Source: Mycoplasma sp. NEAQ87857 (lineage in GTDB: Bacteria > Bacillota_I > Bacilli_A > Mycoplasmatales > Metamycoplasmataceae). Taken from it: a DNA stretch of 64,000 bases. Below the pieces are notes generated by a model. It was not told where the DNA came from, did no database searches, and saw only the letters and a list, made by a program, of their open reading frames with translations. The stretch covers positions 558,001-622,000 of the forward strand of contig NZ_CP045542.1 in the NCBI RefSeq assembly GCF_009792315.1, given 5' to 3'. The position numbers and the translations under genes are program-made. Below are positions 20,030 to 34,600 of the stretch, piece by piece; position 1 is the first letter of the stretch; each line of letters starts with the position of its first letter.

Positions 20030-21854
20030 TATGGTCCTTTTTGGTGCTGATATAAAACATTAACATTTGAATATCAGCTGGATTAATTCCGCTAATTCTT
20101 GATGCTTGACCAATAGTTATTGGTTTGATTAGTTTTAATTTTTGTTTAGCTTCTGTAGCTAAATTTAACACTTGATCATAATCAATGTCACTTGGTATTT
20201 TAAAATTATCTAATTTATGCATTTTATTTGCTTGAGTTTCTTGTTTTTTAATATAACCATCTAGCCTAACAGCTATAGCTAATTCATTTTTATAAGGAAA
20301 ATCTCCTAAAATATCAGCAACTTCAACATCTGGACGAGCAATTACTTTTAATAATGAAACACCATTTTGAATATTATATTTAAGAGCAACTTCACTTTTT
20401 GAAGATAAAAATTGATTTTCTAATTCCTTAATTTTATCTTCAATCATTTGGTATTTATTAACCACTTGTAAATAATTTTCTTGTGAAATTAAACCAATTT
20501 CATATCCGTGTTTAGCTAGTCTTAAATCAGGATTATCATTTCTTAATAATAAACGATATTCAGCTCTAGAAGTTAGCATTCTATATGGTTCTTTAGTACC
20601 TTTGGTTACTAAATCATCAATTAAAACCCCAATATAAGCTTCATTTCTTTGAAGAATTAAAGGTTCTTTATTTTCTAATCTTAATCCTGCATTAATTCCT
20701 ACAATTAATCCTTGAGCTGCAGCTTCTTCATAACCACTAGTTCCATTAATTTGACCAGCAGTATAAATATTTTTAATTACTTTAGATTCTAAAGATGGAC
20801 TAATTTGTAAAGGGTTTAATGCATCATATTCAATTGCATATCCTCATTTTTGAATTTTACAATTTTCTAATCCTGGAATAGTTCTAAGCATTTGATCTTG
20901 AACTTCAATTGGCATTGATGTAGACATTCCATTAATATAAATAATGTCTCCTTCTTTAGTTTCAGGTTCAAAAAAGACTTGATGACGTTCTTTATCTCTA
21001 AAACGCATTACCTTATCTTCAATGCTTGGACAATATCTAGGTCCAATTCCTTCAATTAATCCTGAATACATTGCTGATTTATTAATGTTTTGTTCTATTA
21101 TTTGATGAGTTTTGGCATTAGTGTAAGTTAAATAACAAGAAATTTGTTGATCAAGCTTGATATTTGAACGATTTGAAAAAGTTAATGCACTATCACTTAA
21201 ATTCTCTTTTTCAACTTTTGAAAAATCAATTGAATCTGCATAAATTCTTGCAGGAGTTCCTGTTTTTAATCTTTGAAGCTCAAAACCTAAATCAATTAGT
21301 GATTGACTAATTTTTGGAGTAGTTTTTTGATTATCTGGACCGCTTATAGTTATATCACTTCCTCTTAAAATTCTTGAATTCATATATGTTCCAGTAGTAA
21401 TTACTAAAACTTCTGCTTCAATAGTTAAACCGATTTCAGTTTCAATTGATTTAAATTGATTATTATCTGTATTAATTTTGATAACTACATCTTCTATTAA
21501 AGTAATATTTGGGTGATTTTTTAAAGCTTCTAGAATTAATTTTGAGTATTTTTCTTTATCAATTTGAGCTCTTAGTGCTCTAACTGCAGGACCTTTAGAT
21601 TCATTTAGCATCTTAATTTGAATCATTGCTAAATCACTAAAATATCCTTGAACACCTCCTAAAGCATCAATTTCTCTAGTAATTATCCCTTTTGCAGGTC
21701 CTCCAATTGAAGGATTACATGGCATCATTGCAACTTTAGATAAATCAAAAGTTATAAGAGCTACTTTGTGTCCTTTGTTAGCTAGTGCAAAAGTTGCTTC
21801 AACTCCTGCATGACCTCCACCAACAACGATTGCTTGATATTTATTGTTTTTCAT
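20019..21854 (-). CDS. mnmG: tRNA uridine-5-carboxymethylaminomethyl synthesis enzyme MnmG
   Basis: 611 residues. N-terminal FAD site VVGGGHAGVEA (residues 9-19), followed by MPCNPSIGGPAKG and EIDALGG, then RILRGSDI and GPRYCPSIEDK. These are MnmG hallmarks. With MnmE it modifies wobble U34 of certain tRNAs using FAD and methylene-THF. The C-terminal segment SRISGINPADI contacts MnmE. It is the first gene of the mnmG-rlmH-M42 operon. Confidence 0.96.
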
Positions 21855-21920
21855 AGTATATGTATTTTAATAAAAAAATGAAAATTAATGTTTTTTTATT
21901 TTATAATAATTTACCTTTTT

Positions 21921-21954
21921 AAAATAAAGCACCACTATTGTGATGCTTTATTTT
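21921..21954 (-). terminator. Terminator after pncB
   Basis: 11-bp stem AAAATAAAGCA/TGCTTTATTTT overlapping the 3' end of pncB (stop at 21935), before the mnmG promoter region. Confidence 0.8.
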
Positions 21955-22963
21955 TTGGTTGATATAAAACTAAATTTTCATTATGTCTATAAAAACGCCC
22001 TTCTTTTGCTTGTTCTTTACCATTTAACATAGTAGCATCAGCTGAAAATGAATTATTTAAACTAAAAATTGAATGTCCTACACCATAAAAATCTACTGGG
22101 ACTTTTAACCCTTCAAATAAAGCAATTTTTTTAGCATTAAATCCACTTGAAACAATTATTTTATAATCCTTAGCACCAATGTCATCTAAAGCTTGTCTTA
22201 ATCTAAAGATTTGCTCAGGAGTAACTCCATATTGTGGTTCTTCATCATCAAACATGTGATCACACATAGCTTTTCCTGTATCAACCCTTACTCCATAAAC
22301 TTTATTACCAAAATGTTGATAAATTTTAGTTGCATCTTCAATGACATTGTTATTGTAATCAACTAATGAAATGATCTTATGATTTGGAAAGTATTTAATA
22401 TAAGCTTCAGTCGCTTTTACTACATCTCCATCAAAAGATTGAATTAAAGCATGAGGCATACTCCCAAAAACAGCTTCATCATCAATGCTTTTAGCAGTTT
22501 GTTTTTGAGCTAGAGTAGAAACAAATTTAATTCCACCTAAAGCCACTGCTTTTCCATCAACTTCTTGATTAAGATAATGATCAGCTCGATCACCCATAAA
22601 GATAACATCTTTACCATTAGCTGCTTGAACACATTTATAAGCATTTGAAGCTATTGAAGTACTTCTGGCTAAAATTCCATCAATCATTCCTTCTCAAATA
22701 CCAAACTCATGATAAGGTCCAATTAACTCTAAAACCACTTCACAATTATGAATTAAAGTACCTTCAGGGAGATATTTAATTTTATAATTATTAGTATTAG
22801 TTTGAGCTTCTAATAATTCTAAAACTTCATTCATTCCACCTAAAATTGCATTGTCTTTACGTTGGAAAAATTGTAAAACAATTTCATTATTGGGAGTTTC
22901 GTTTTCTAAAATGGTTTTGGTTTTATGAAAATAACTTGCGATATATTGTTTTTTATCTTTCAT
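21935..22963 (-). CDS. pncB: Nicotinate phosphoribosyltransferase
   Basis: 342 residues, shorter than the usual 390-480 of walled bacteria but with the NAPRTase core: FFQRKDNAILGGMNEVL, ARSTSIASNAYK, GSMPHALIQSF, VRVDTGKAMCD and IIVSSGFNAKKI (phosphoribosyl-binding region), ending near DFYGVGHSIF. It converts nicotinate and PRPP to nicotinate mononucleotide. With NadE it supplies NAD from salvaged nicotinate. It is monocistronic and divergent from the lipoprotein at 23339. Confidence 0.93.
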
Positions 22964-23338
22964 TTTTCTCCTATTTATAAATAAATACTAAAAAATTGCA
23001 GTAAAATAATTATACAAAATATTTTTTAATGCTAAAAACATTATCAACTTACCAAAACCATTGTATAACGTGCTTTAAAGCACGTTATTTATTTTTTTAA
23101 ATTTTTAATAATTAAAAAAGCACGGTTCCTAGTTTAGGTCCGTGCTTTTAGTTTCCTAGTAAAATATATAGAAAAAAATTAAATGAAAGGAAATCAACTT
23201 AATTATAATGAATAAATGTAAAACTCCAATAATTAAACTTATTTATGTTAAATTAATGGAGAATACCGTTCACAGCTTATCCATTTTTTAATAAATTATT
23301 TTATAATTTATTTATATAACTAAATTAAAGGAGCCAAC
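22964..23338. other. Intergenic region with three dyads between divergent genes
   Basis: No coding sequence seen. It holds a perfect 24-bp palindrome (ATAACGTGCTTT and its complement, 23065-23088) followed by TTATTTATTTTTTT, which reads as a rightward terminator. A second hairpin, AAAAGCACGG/CCGTGCTTTT at 23116-23149 with an inner CCTA/TAGG stem, is followed on the minus strand by TTTTTTAATTATT, a leftward terminator. A third imperfect dyad (CTCCAATAATTAAAC, near 23223-23261) precedes the lipoprotein gene. Confidence 0.6.
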
Positions 23339-24283
23339 GTGAAAAAATCAAAAATATTCTTCTCTATTTCTGCTGTAGGTAGTGTTATTGCCCCGGTTGC
23401 AATTGCTGTTTCTTGCAATGAAAAAACAAATCAAAATAACATTAAAAAAGCCGCTAATGAAATTACTACTAATATCGAAAACTTTTTATCTGGAACATTA
23501 GCAAATACTCCTAATATTCCAACGATAGATAAAAATCAAATCAAAAGCAATGTACTGAATTTATTAAACACTATTAACGACATATCTACCAAAGCTAACA
23601 CTAGTATAAATTATCAATCATTAAGTACTTTTATAAATAAAGTAATGAATTATTACAGTACAGTTTTTTCTAGCAAAATAACTGCGGCATTAACCAGAGG
23701 ATTAACTGGAGCAATAAATAACAATAGTAATGAGTTTCTTGAGAAATTAAATAACCAAGAATTTGTTGATAGTGAATTTAATAAAATACCTGGAAGCTCA
23801 TCATTTGAGCAAAAATATACTGAATTGAAACAAATTATTAACCAAGTTCTAGATTATATTAAGAACAATATTGATAATCAAACCTTAATAAATAAATATT
23901 TAGATCTTTATAAAAAATTAATAGGCTTCTATAGTGTAATTTATCCTAATATTCCAATGAATAATGTTTTACCAAACACTGCTAATATAGCTCCATCAGC
24001 ACAAGAAATACAATTTATTAAAAACTCTATTACTGAAGCTACTAAAAACTTTAATAATCAATTTGACACAGTGTATAAAAATGAATTTAAAAAGAATTTT
24101 GTAATGATTAATCACGAAATAAAAAATGAAAAAGATAAATTCACTTTAAATGAAATTTATGACGTTGTTTTACCAATCTCAAAAATGATAAAATACCTAG
24201 TTACAAATATCGATGAATTAACTAAACTTATTGATCAATATTTATCATTTGTATCCAAAACTCTAAAACCTGCAAATCAATAA
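23339..24283 (+). CDS. Surface lipoprotein
   Basis: 314 residues starting at GTG (AAAGGAGCCAAC just upstream). The signal peptide MKKSKIFFSISAVGSVIAPVA ends in the lipobox IAVSC, with acylated Cys at residue 26. The mature part is Asn/Lys-rich and mostly helical, with no recognised domain. A terminator follows. It stands alone between pncB and the AbiE locus. It is a typical variable mycoplasma lipoprotein of unknown function. Confidence 0.88.
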   Translation: MKKSKIFFSISAVGSVIAPVAIAVSCNEKTNQNNIKKAANEITTNIENFLSGTLANTPNIPTIDKNQIKSNVLNLLNTINDISTKANTSINYQSLSTFINKVMNYYSTVFSSKITAALTRGLTGAINNNSNEFLEKLNNQEFVDSEFNKIPGSSSFEQKYTELKQIINQVLDYIKNNIDNQTLINKYLDLYKKLIGFYSVIYPNIPMNNVLPNTANIAPSAQEIQFIKNSITEATKNFNNQFDTVYKNEFKKNFVMINHEIKNEKDKFTLNEIYDVVLPISKMIKYLVTNIDELTKLIDQYLSFVSKTLKPANQ

Positions 24284-24298
24284 TTAAAATATCAATCT

Positions 24299-24338
24299 AT
24301 ACCAATACAAATAAAGGGTATCCTTTTTGTGTTGGTAT
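24299..24338 (+). terminator. Terminator after the lipoprotein gene
   Basis: 13-bp stem ATACCAATACAAA/TTTGTGTTGGTAT (one T-G pair) followed by TTTTTTTATT. Confidence 0.85.
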
Positions 24339-24441
24339 TTTTTTATTAAATTAACTATTTCACACCTTAAAGGTTAATTAATCTTTTTTTAAGTAAAATT
24401 CACATAATTTAACTATTACTCAAAAATAAAAAAATACCTAC

Positions 24442-24475
<34 letters not shown>

Positions 24476-24495
24476 GTATATAATGTTTGCTTTTT

Positions 24496-24554
24496 AATAT
24501 CTTGCTTTATTTTTTTATTTTTAAAGCAAGATATTTTAAAAAAATCAATATAAT
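24496..24554 (+). promoter_or_regulatory. AbiE promoter with 14-bp inverted-repeat operator
   Basis: AATATCTTGCTTTA (24496-24509) and its exact complement (24522-24535) flank a 12-nt spacer. A perfect TATAAT -10 box lies at 24549-24554, which places the -35 region inside the right arm. AbiEi antitoxins are known to repress their own promoters by binding inverted repeats, so this fits autoregulation. Confidence 0.6.
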
Positions 24555-24574
24555 TTTTATGAGAGGAGAAAATA

Positions 24575-25159
24575 ATGAAAGTACTTGAAGAATATTTTGA
24601 ATCAAATGCAGTTATTTCTACACAAGAGGCATACAACTTAGGTATTAGTTCTTATCAACTAAATAAAATGGTGAAAGAAAAATACCTTGAAAGGGTTAAA
24701 AAAGGGGTTTATAAAATAGAAAGATTCTTTGAGGATGAGTTTGCTACTGTTGCTTTTGAATGTGAAAAGGTTGTTTTTTCCCACGGTACAGCTTTATGAT
24801 TTTTAGGTTATAGTGACAGAATACCAAATATCTATCACATTACAGTTCCTCAAGGATATAATGTCAGCACAATTAAAAAACGTTGCATGCAAGTTGTAGT
24901 ACATTACGTAAAACCAGAAGTATTTGAATTAGGTAAAACTAAAATCAAATCACCTTTTGGAAGTGATATTTATATTTATAATGCCGAAAGAACCATTTGC
25001 GATATTGTTAAAAATAAAAAACATATGGATTTACAAATTTTTTCTGATGGTATGAAATGATATTTTAGAGACAGAAATAAAAATATGCTTAATTTATATA
25101 AATATAGCGATAAATTAAACATTAAAAACAAAGTATTAAATTATGTAGAGGTATTATAA
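24575..25159 (+). CDS. AbiEi-type antitoxin / transcriptional regulator
   Basis: 194 residues. Residues 1-60 form a winged-helix N-terminus typical of AbiEi: VISTQEAYNLGISSYQLNKMV, then YLERVKKGVYKI. The remainder resembles the AbiEi C-terminal antitoxin domain, with FSHGTALWFLGYSDRIP, ITVPQGYN and YNAERTICDIVK. The stop overlaps the start of the toxin gene (TAATG). The pair is a type IV toxin-antitoxin system of the kind that aborts phage infection. Upstream is an inverted repeat that could be its operator. Confidence 0.88.
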
Positions 25160-26001
25160 TGTATAGACATCAAAGTATAAAATCCAAGATTAACAACCTT
25201 TCTAAAACAAATAACCTTAATCCACAAGAGGTTATGAATATGTTTTTCTTTGAAAGATTCCTAGAAAGAGTATCAAAAACTGAGTATGCTAATAATTTTA
25301 TTATTAAAGGTGGTTTTTTAATTTCTTCATTTTCTAATATTGCACAAAGAACAACAATGGACTTAGATGCTAGTATAGAGTATTTGGATTTTGAAAAAAG
25401 TAATGTTGAAAAGATTATTAAAGAAATTTCTGAAGCAAAAATTGATGATGGTGTTGAATTTGAATTTAGAAATATAGGTTATATTAGAGATAACTCATTT
25501 TATGGTGGATTTAGAATTAGTTTGTTAGCTAAATTAGATAAAGTAAATAATGTAATTAAGATGGATATATCAACAGGTGATAAAATAACCCCTAAAGAAC
25601 AATTAATTGCATATAAATGTATCTTTGAAGATAAATCTATTGGCGTTCAAGCTTATCCAATAGAAACGGTATTAGCTGAAAAAATTGATGCTATATTTTA
25701 TTGACTAGAAGGTACAACTAGAATGAGAGATTATTATGATATATATTTACTTTATTCATGCAAAAAGGATGAAATAAATTTTGATATATTAAAACAAGCT
25801 ATTATCAACACATCAGCTCAACGTAATAATTTTGAATATATTAAAGATTCTAGACAAGGTCTAGAAAGAATAAAGAATCCTAAATACAATATGAAAGAAA
25901 AATGATTAAAATACCAAATTACCAACCCTTATACAAAATCAGTTAATTTTGATGATGTTATTAAAACTTTGGAATTGTTTATTGATAAACTTGGGTTTTA
26001 G
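25159..26001 (+). CDS. AbiEii-type nucleotidyltransferase toxin
   Basis: 280 residues of the AbiEii/MenA-like family. The nucleotidyltransferase core is visible: IIKGGFLISS (about residues 49-58), RTTMDLDAS (metal-binding DxD, about 67-75), VIKMDIS (third acidic strand), then YPIETVLAEKIDAI and RMRDYYDIYLL, the family's C-terminal hallmark. Relatives transfer nucleotides to tRNA or similar targets and stall growth. All key acids appear present, so the toxin looks active. The start overlaps the antitoxin stop. Confidence 0.9.
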
Positions 26002-26019
26002 ACTTTTTAATAAAAACTG

Positions 26020-26104
26020 AATTACAATGTAAATTTTATAAAAAGTAGAAAAAGAGCAACATAATTGCTCTTTTTTGTTATTTTTTATTTAACTTGGAAA
26101 CTTT
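26020..26104 (-). repeat. Orphan IS1634-type end behind the AbiE pair
   Basis: Reverse-oriented copy of the left end of the IS at 4175. It contains AATTACAATGTAAATTTTAT, then the hairpin AAAGAGCA...TTGCTCTTTTTT, and finally AACTTGGAAAC at the outer edge. It starts 18 bases after the toxin stop. The hairpin can serve as the operon's terminator. No transposase is attached. Confidence 0.7.
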
Positions 26105-26258
26105 TATCAAAAAATATATAAATATATTATTAAAAAATTCTAAATTGATCTTTTAACAATTAAGTTATTAAAGATTTTAAAATTTAATATAATATAAAAA
26201 TATTTAATATTACATTAAAATACAAATTTTTAAAATAATAATTTTATAGGAGGATGAT

Positions 26259-27874
<1,616 letters not shown>

Positions 27875-27875
<1 letters not shown>

Positions 27876-28555
27876 TGAATCGATTTTTTGTAGATTTAAA
27901 AGAAGATAATCACTTTGTTTTATCTAAAGAACACTTAAAACATCTTAAAGTTTTAAGAATAGATAATAAACCTTTTATTTGTGTTTATCAAGAACAATTT
28001 TATAAATGCATCTTAAATAATGAAGTTGCTGAAATTATTGAAATCATAGATCAAAATCACGAAAGTGATTTTGAAATAATACTAGCTATTAGCGTGATTA
28101 AATTCGAACGTTTTGAATGATTGCTTCAAAAAGCTACTGAATTAGGAGTATCTAGAATTATTCCTTTTGTTAGTGATCACACTAATCATGAATTAGTTAA
28201 ATATAATAAATATCAAAAGAAGATCCAGCGTTTTGAAACCATTATTCTAAATGCTGCTGAGCAGTCATTTAGAAATAAATTACCAATTTTAGAACCTTTA
28301 ACCACTTTTACTAAATTATTAGATTATCCTATAAATAATAAAATTATTGCTCATGAAAAAGTTGAAGTATCAAAAACTCTTATTCAACCTATAGATCAAG
28401 AAGTAATCTTTTTTGTAGGTCCTGAAGGAGGATTTAGTGATAATGAAATTGATTTAGCAATTAAGCATAACTTTAATTTAGTCTCTTTAGGTTCAAGAAT
28501 CTTAAGAGCTGAAACTGCAGGAATTTTCTTATTAAGTCAAATTAAAATTAAATAA
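27875..28555 (+). CDS. rsmE: 16S rRNA (uracil1498-N3)-methyltransferase RsmE
   Basis: 226 residues. N-terminal PUA-like MNRFFVDLKEDNHF, then LQKATELGVSRIIPF, and the SPOUT knot motifs FFVGPEGGFSDNEI and LGSRILRAETAGIF, all diagnostic of RsmE. It methylates U1498 of 16S rRNA. It overlaps the ABC-F gene by one base and ends in a strong terminator. Confidence 0.96.
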
Positions 28556-28583
28556 CAAAAACCACCAATAATGGTGGTTTTTG
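28556..28583. terminator. Bidirectional terminator between rsmE and the GH2 gene
   Basis: Stem AAAAACCACCA/TGGTGGTTTTT with a 4-nt loop between two convergent genes. Confidence 0.85.
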
Positions 28584-28603
28584 TTTAGCTTTAATTTAGC
28601 TAA

Positions 28604-31600
28604 TTAGCTAGCAGTATGATTAAATTCAATGTAACTTTCACCCATTAAGGTTTTAATTTGAGTAATTAAACCATCAACTTTAGTTTTGTTTAAGCTTAAA
28701 ATATCTTTTAATGATTCTTTAGCTTGCACTTTTAGCATTTGAGCTTGAGTGTATTTAGCAACACCATTGCTAAATACTACCTTATCTAATTGTTCAATTA
28801 AATGAGCTCTAAGTTCCTTATAGTTTTCTATTACTGGTGTAGTAGGAATCAGTTTAAAGTTATATGTTTTAATTGCTTGAGAGTTTTCTGCAGCTACTTT
28901 AACAACTAAAGTATCATCAACTAAATTTTGTTTAACTATAGCATTATTAGTTACAGTGAAATCAACTTTTGGAGTGGTGGTTCCATTCAAGTTAATTGTA
29001 TAATCATAAGTATTAGTATCAAATTCAGCTAATGGAGTATCATTAACTGAAACTTGAGAAATAGTATAATCAGTATTAGCATTTACTATAGGACGATCAA
29101 CTCTCATTTCAGTAATAATCATACCGTTTTTATTATCTTTTGGAGTCATCTTAATTCTTATTGCATAAGCTTTTACTGGATTAAATTTAATAGTATTAAT
29201 AGTACCATCATCAGTTAAAGATTCTGGTTTATTAATATAAGTAACTTCATGTCATTTGCTATTATCTTTTAAATTACTTTCACTTTGATCAATATAACCT
29301 AAGTTTTCTAAACTAGGAAGAAGGGTAATAGGTTCATCAAAGTATTCAATAGTGTAAGTTTTAGGACTGCTTGTTCCACTATCTCCACCAAAGAAAATAC
29401 TTACTGAATCTATATGTTCTTTAGTTAATACTCCTCCTCTTGCAAAAACTAATCCAACTCAATCACTAGCACGCTTAGAACGTTGTCAGTTTGATCATTT
29501 GTTATTGTCTTTTTGGACAATACCATCATTAACTTTATTGATTCTATCAGTACTTGCAGCGTCTTTATCATTAGTAAAGCTTGCTATAGCTGCAGGATAA
29601 TCAAATCCTGTAACTTGTCTGGTGATATCTTGATTTTGAGTTGATGTTGCTACTCTTAGATTTAAGATTGCTTTTAAATTAGTTCCATTAATTGTTCCAT
29701 AATGTACTTTAGAACCTTCGGTTGTTAATTCTTCAGTAGTAAATTCATCTCATACCACATCTTTAACATAGCTAGTTCCATCACTATCATAAACAGTAAC
29801 TTGAGTTGGAACATTATATGGTTCTAAACCTATAGCAGTAGTTGCAGCAATAGCATCAACTGATACATAATCTTTAACTACAATAGTTAAATAAATCTCT
29901 TGATTTAATGAGTTAATTATTCCTTTATAAGTGTATAAACCAGCATTAGAGAATCTAGAAGGAATAGCTTGCTCTCAAGTTATAGCTAACTTACGATCAA
30001 ATTGTTCATTTTTATATCTAGCAAGTAAAAATGAATCAATATTAATCGTTTCATTAACAAAAGTTTCATAATTTGGACTAGTAAATGATTGAATTTCATT
30101 ACTTCTTATTGCATTAATAATATTTATATTAGAGATATTTGATCTATAACTTTGACCCTTATATTCAAAAGTTGCATATAAGCTAGAACTTCCAGCTCCT
30201 TGAGCTAATAAGTAATTATTATCAATGGTATATAGTGAATTAACTAATGGATTAGCATCAACAAATGTTAAGTTTTCCATTTTGCTTGGATCAAGTTTTG
30301 ATCCATCTTCTAATCTAGCATCTAGTTCAATTTTACCTTTTAATCCTACAGCTAAATTAGGTACAGTAATATTAAAACTAGTTACTTTATCTAATTCTTT
30401 AACTACTTTTAAGGTATAAACTTTTTTAGTTTGGTTTTCTGCAATTACCGTAGCTTTATAAGCTTTAGTTAAGTTATCTAAATCAAATTCAACTACCGAA
30501 ACATGAGCTGAAGAATTTTCTGGTAGGTTAAATTGAACTACTGGAAATGCTTGAGAGTAAGAAATAGTAGTTGAATAATCAGTTAAATTAGCATCAAACG
30601 AGCTAATTGGTTGATTATTGATTACAATGCTTGCTAATTGGTTAGAAGTATCTTTAATTAATAAATCACTTTCACCATAAGCTTTAACTTCAACCAATCC
30701 CACTACTCAAAAGTCACTATTTTTAGCTCTAGCAGTAATTTTTAGACGTAAGTATTTAGTATTAATTGCATCAAAACTCATTAAATGTTCTTTACTTACA
30801 TTTTTAGCATCAGGGAAGTTATTAGTATTAGATTGATTACTTACATCCATATAAGTTGTTCCATCATTACTATATTGAATAATGATACTTTCAGGACCAT
30901 TGGTATGAGTATTACCATCACCAAATAAATGAATACCTAATGCTTTAATGTCTTGAGCTTGATTTAAAGTTATATCAAATGTAGTTTCTCTAGCATTACC
31001 TTTATTTCCACTAACTCAGTTAGTTCAACGTTTAGAAGCATCTACTGCTCCATCAATTACGTATTTAGGAAGATCTCCTCCTTGTTTAAAGCTTGCATTT
31101 GCTTCTGCAGTTGAAGGAGAAATATATTGCTTATTAGGATCAATGGTTCTAGTTAGTGCTTTGACTTTAATGTAAGCTTTAGTGGCTACTTGAGGATATT
31201 TAGTTAAATGACCATTAATTTCTAATAATCCTACTTGATCAGTTGAATGATCTGCAATATCTCAAGTTACATCTTCAGTTAAATGTCCATATTTAGAATC
31301 TAAATCAATTTTAGTAGGTAAATAAGTATTTAAATCATAACCTACTCCTACAACATCAAAGTAATCTATAGGTTTATAAGTTGAAACAAAATTAATAACA
31401 TCAACTTGAATTTTAAATACCGTTCCATCAACTTCTGTAGTAGCATAGTATTTTCCTGGAATAGTAGTTTGAACATTAGAAGTATCTCAAACTACTTGTT
31501 TTTGGATTATAGTTCCTGCTTTAGTTATTGCTTTAACAGTTTTAGGAAGCATTAATGTTTCACTTTGTTTAATCAAAACATTATTAGTTAATAAATGAAT

Positions 31601-34600
31601 AACTTGATTATTATTAGGTTCAACATCTTTAATAGCATAAACACTAGCACTACCATCAATTAAGTTTTCACTTTTAGCTTTAAGTGTAATTACACCTTGA
31701 TTTTTATTTGATTTAACTATTACAATTGCTTTACCATTGAATAATGAACGTTTTCAAACATTGCCAGGATATGCTTTCATTCTTTCTCTACTTCAAGCAT
31801 CTCCATTATCAACTCCTACAATTTCTCCTTGTCCATCAACTTCAAAATTAATTAAGTTTTTAGCTCAAGGATATTCAGTTCCTTCTTCATCTACTGCAGA
31901 AATAGCAAAGTATGCCAAAGAATCTCCATTAGCTAAAATAACAGATTTTTCAGGAACTACTTTAATCGCTATTGGAGGATTTGCGGTTTTTATTATATCA
32001 GTAGCTACTAAATTACCTTCAGCATCATATGCTTCAGCTTTAATAGTAGCAGGTTCATAATCTAACATTCATTTTAGATATAGTTCATTATCATTCTCAC
32101 CTTCTTGGTATTCTAAACCATAGTTAGTAGTTCTAACATTGAAGGTTTTTTCGCTGATTAATTGATCGTTTTTGTAAAGCTTGATTGTTCTAGCATTTGA
32201 ATAAACTCTAAGAGCAATTTGTCCATTTTGAGTTACTAAATTACGATAGTTAGTTTGATCTCAAGTTCAATGTGGAGCAATTTTTACCATTGGATGTTTT
32301 TTAACATCTAATCATTGAGATTGATATAAATAATAATCATTTTTCTCAAATCCTGCAGTATCAACTATTCCAAAGTATGAACTTTTTGGAGCATCATTAC
32401 CTCTGTGACTATGTCAAGGAGTAGGTTCTCCAATGTAATCTCATCCAGTTCAAATAAATTGACCTGCATATCATTTATTATCACGGTCAAATTTTCAAGA
32501 ACTAGTTGCTGTACGACCTCAACCTACTCTATTATTCCCGTAATCACTAAGTTCCTTACCATATTCACTTACAGTAGAAGTTCCATTATCATAAGATCCA
32601 GGAGCATATCAAACCCCTCTACTTCTTACAGCTGAAGAAGTTTCACTTCCATAAATTTTTCAACTAGGATGAGCAGTTTTTAAATTAGTTGCATTAGCTT
32701 CTGAGTAGTTCATACCTACAACATCTAATGCATCACTTATAGCTGAAACATTAGCATTTTCACCATTACCAAAACGATATTTATCATTTCCTCAAGTGAT
32801 ATATCTAGTAGTATCAACTCCTTTAGCTCAAGCAGCTAATTGTTTTCCTACAGTTACACCTTTGGTTGAAGTTGATTCGCCAATTTCATTCCCAATTGAT
32901 CACATAAATATAGCTACAGAGTTGATTTTTTGACGAATCATTTGTTTTAAATCATATTCAGCTCAGGTAACATTATTAGCTTTAGGATGAGTTGAAGGTT
33001 GTTCAAAGAATCTATGATAATCTTGGGATTTCTTACCTGCATATCAAGTATCAAATGCTTCATCAATCAATAACAATCCTAAATCTTCACAAATTTCAAC
33101 GTATTTAATATCTGCAGGATTATGGGTAGATCTAATAGCATTAACTCCCATATCTTTCATTTTCTTTAATTGACGATACATTGCATCATAATTTGCTACC
33201 GCTCCTAAAGCTCCTTGATCATGATGCATTGATACCCCATGAAGTTTCATTCATTTACCATTTAATGAAAATCCATCATCAACTGTTCAATTAGTTCATT
33301 TATAACCAAATCTTGTAGTAGTTTCATCAATCACTTGATCATTTTGATTTAAAATTTCAGTTTTTAATAAATAAATATTAGGATTATCAACATCTCATAA
33401 TGCTGGTTGATTAACATCAAAGGTTAATGAATGATCTGTAGTGGTTCCTGCATTTAAAGTAATGTCATTAGAAGTATTAGTAGCTACTACTTGATCAGAA
33501 CCTTTTTTATAAATAGTTTGTTTAATTTTAATAGTAGCATTTTCATTAGTGTTGTTTTCTAAGCTATATTTAACATTTGAAGTTACTGTAGCATCTTTGT
33601 TAGCTTGTAGATTATTATGAGTAATAACTACTCCATATTCAGCAACATTAATTTTATTTTTAACAATTAAATTAACATCACGATAAATACCACTACCACT
33701 ATATCATCTAGAAGAATCAGATTTATTTTGAGCTTTTACTACAATAACATTTTTGCTTCCATCAAATTTAAGATATTTAGAAATATCATAGGTAAATGAT
33801 TGATATCCAGAAGGATAATTACCAATTTTAGTTCCATTAACCCATATTTCACTTTCCATATAAACACCTTCAAAATGAATTGATATTTCTTTATCTTTTC
33901 ATTCAGGTTCTACATCAAAAGTTTTTCTATAATATCCAACTCCACCTTCTAATGCTCCTCATTCATTAGAAATAGTAGGACTATAATCTAAATAAATTGA
34001 TCAATCATGTGGTAAATTAAGATTCATCATTGATGAATCATCATAATTTACTCCAGTGATTCCATTAGTTACACTAGATCTTGTAAATTTTCAATCATTA
34101 TTAAAGTTAATATTTCTTAATTCACTAATTGAAGCTACGTGTTTTTCAACTTCTGGTTCACTAGGAGTTTCAACTTCAGTAATTAATGCTTTAAATCCTG
34201 TAATGGTTTTAGCAATAGATTTTTTAGCATTGTTAGTTGTATCAACTATTTCAACAGTTATATTGATACTATTAGTATCAATATCTCGATCATTAATCAT
34301 TAAATTAGAGATTCTGAATTTAGGATTTAATCCTGAAATTTCTCTAACCATATTTTCACTAACATCTAAAACCGTTTTGCTAGCTTTATCATAAACATCA
34401 AAAGTTAAATCAGTTAATGCTTGATCAATATCGTCAGATAAATTTGATGAACCATGAGTTGCAGCTAGTAATTTTAAATTTTCTACTTTAGATTCTAAAC
34501 TACTAATTTCTTGGGTTTTATCATTAATTTGTTGATTTAATGTTGCAATTGTTGATTGATAAGTAGATACTGAATCTTGTAAAGTAGAGATTAAAGTATC

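Noticed and set aside
22964-23338. tRNA, 4.5S RNA or riboswitch ahead of pncB
   Set aside because: The hairpins have terminator form, and I found no cloverleaf, SRP loop or known aptamer core.
34056-34394. Rightward hydrophobic frame opposite the GH2 gene
   Set aside because: It is an antisense shadow of the coiled-coil coding region.
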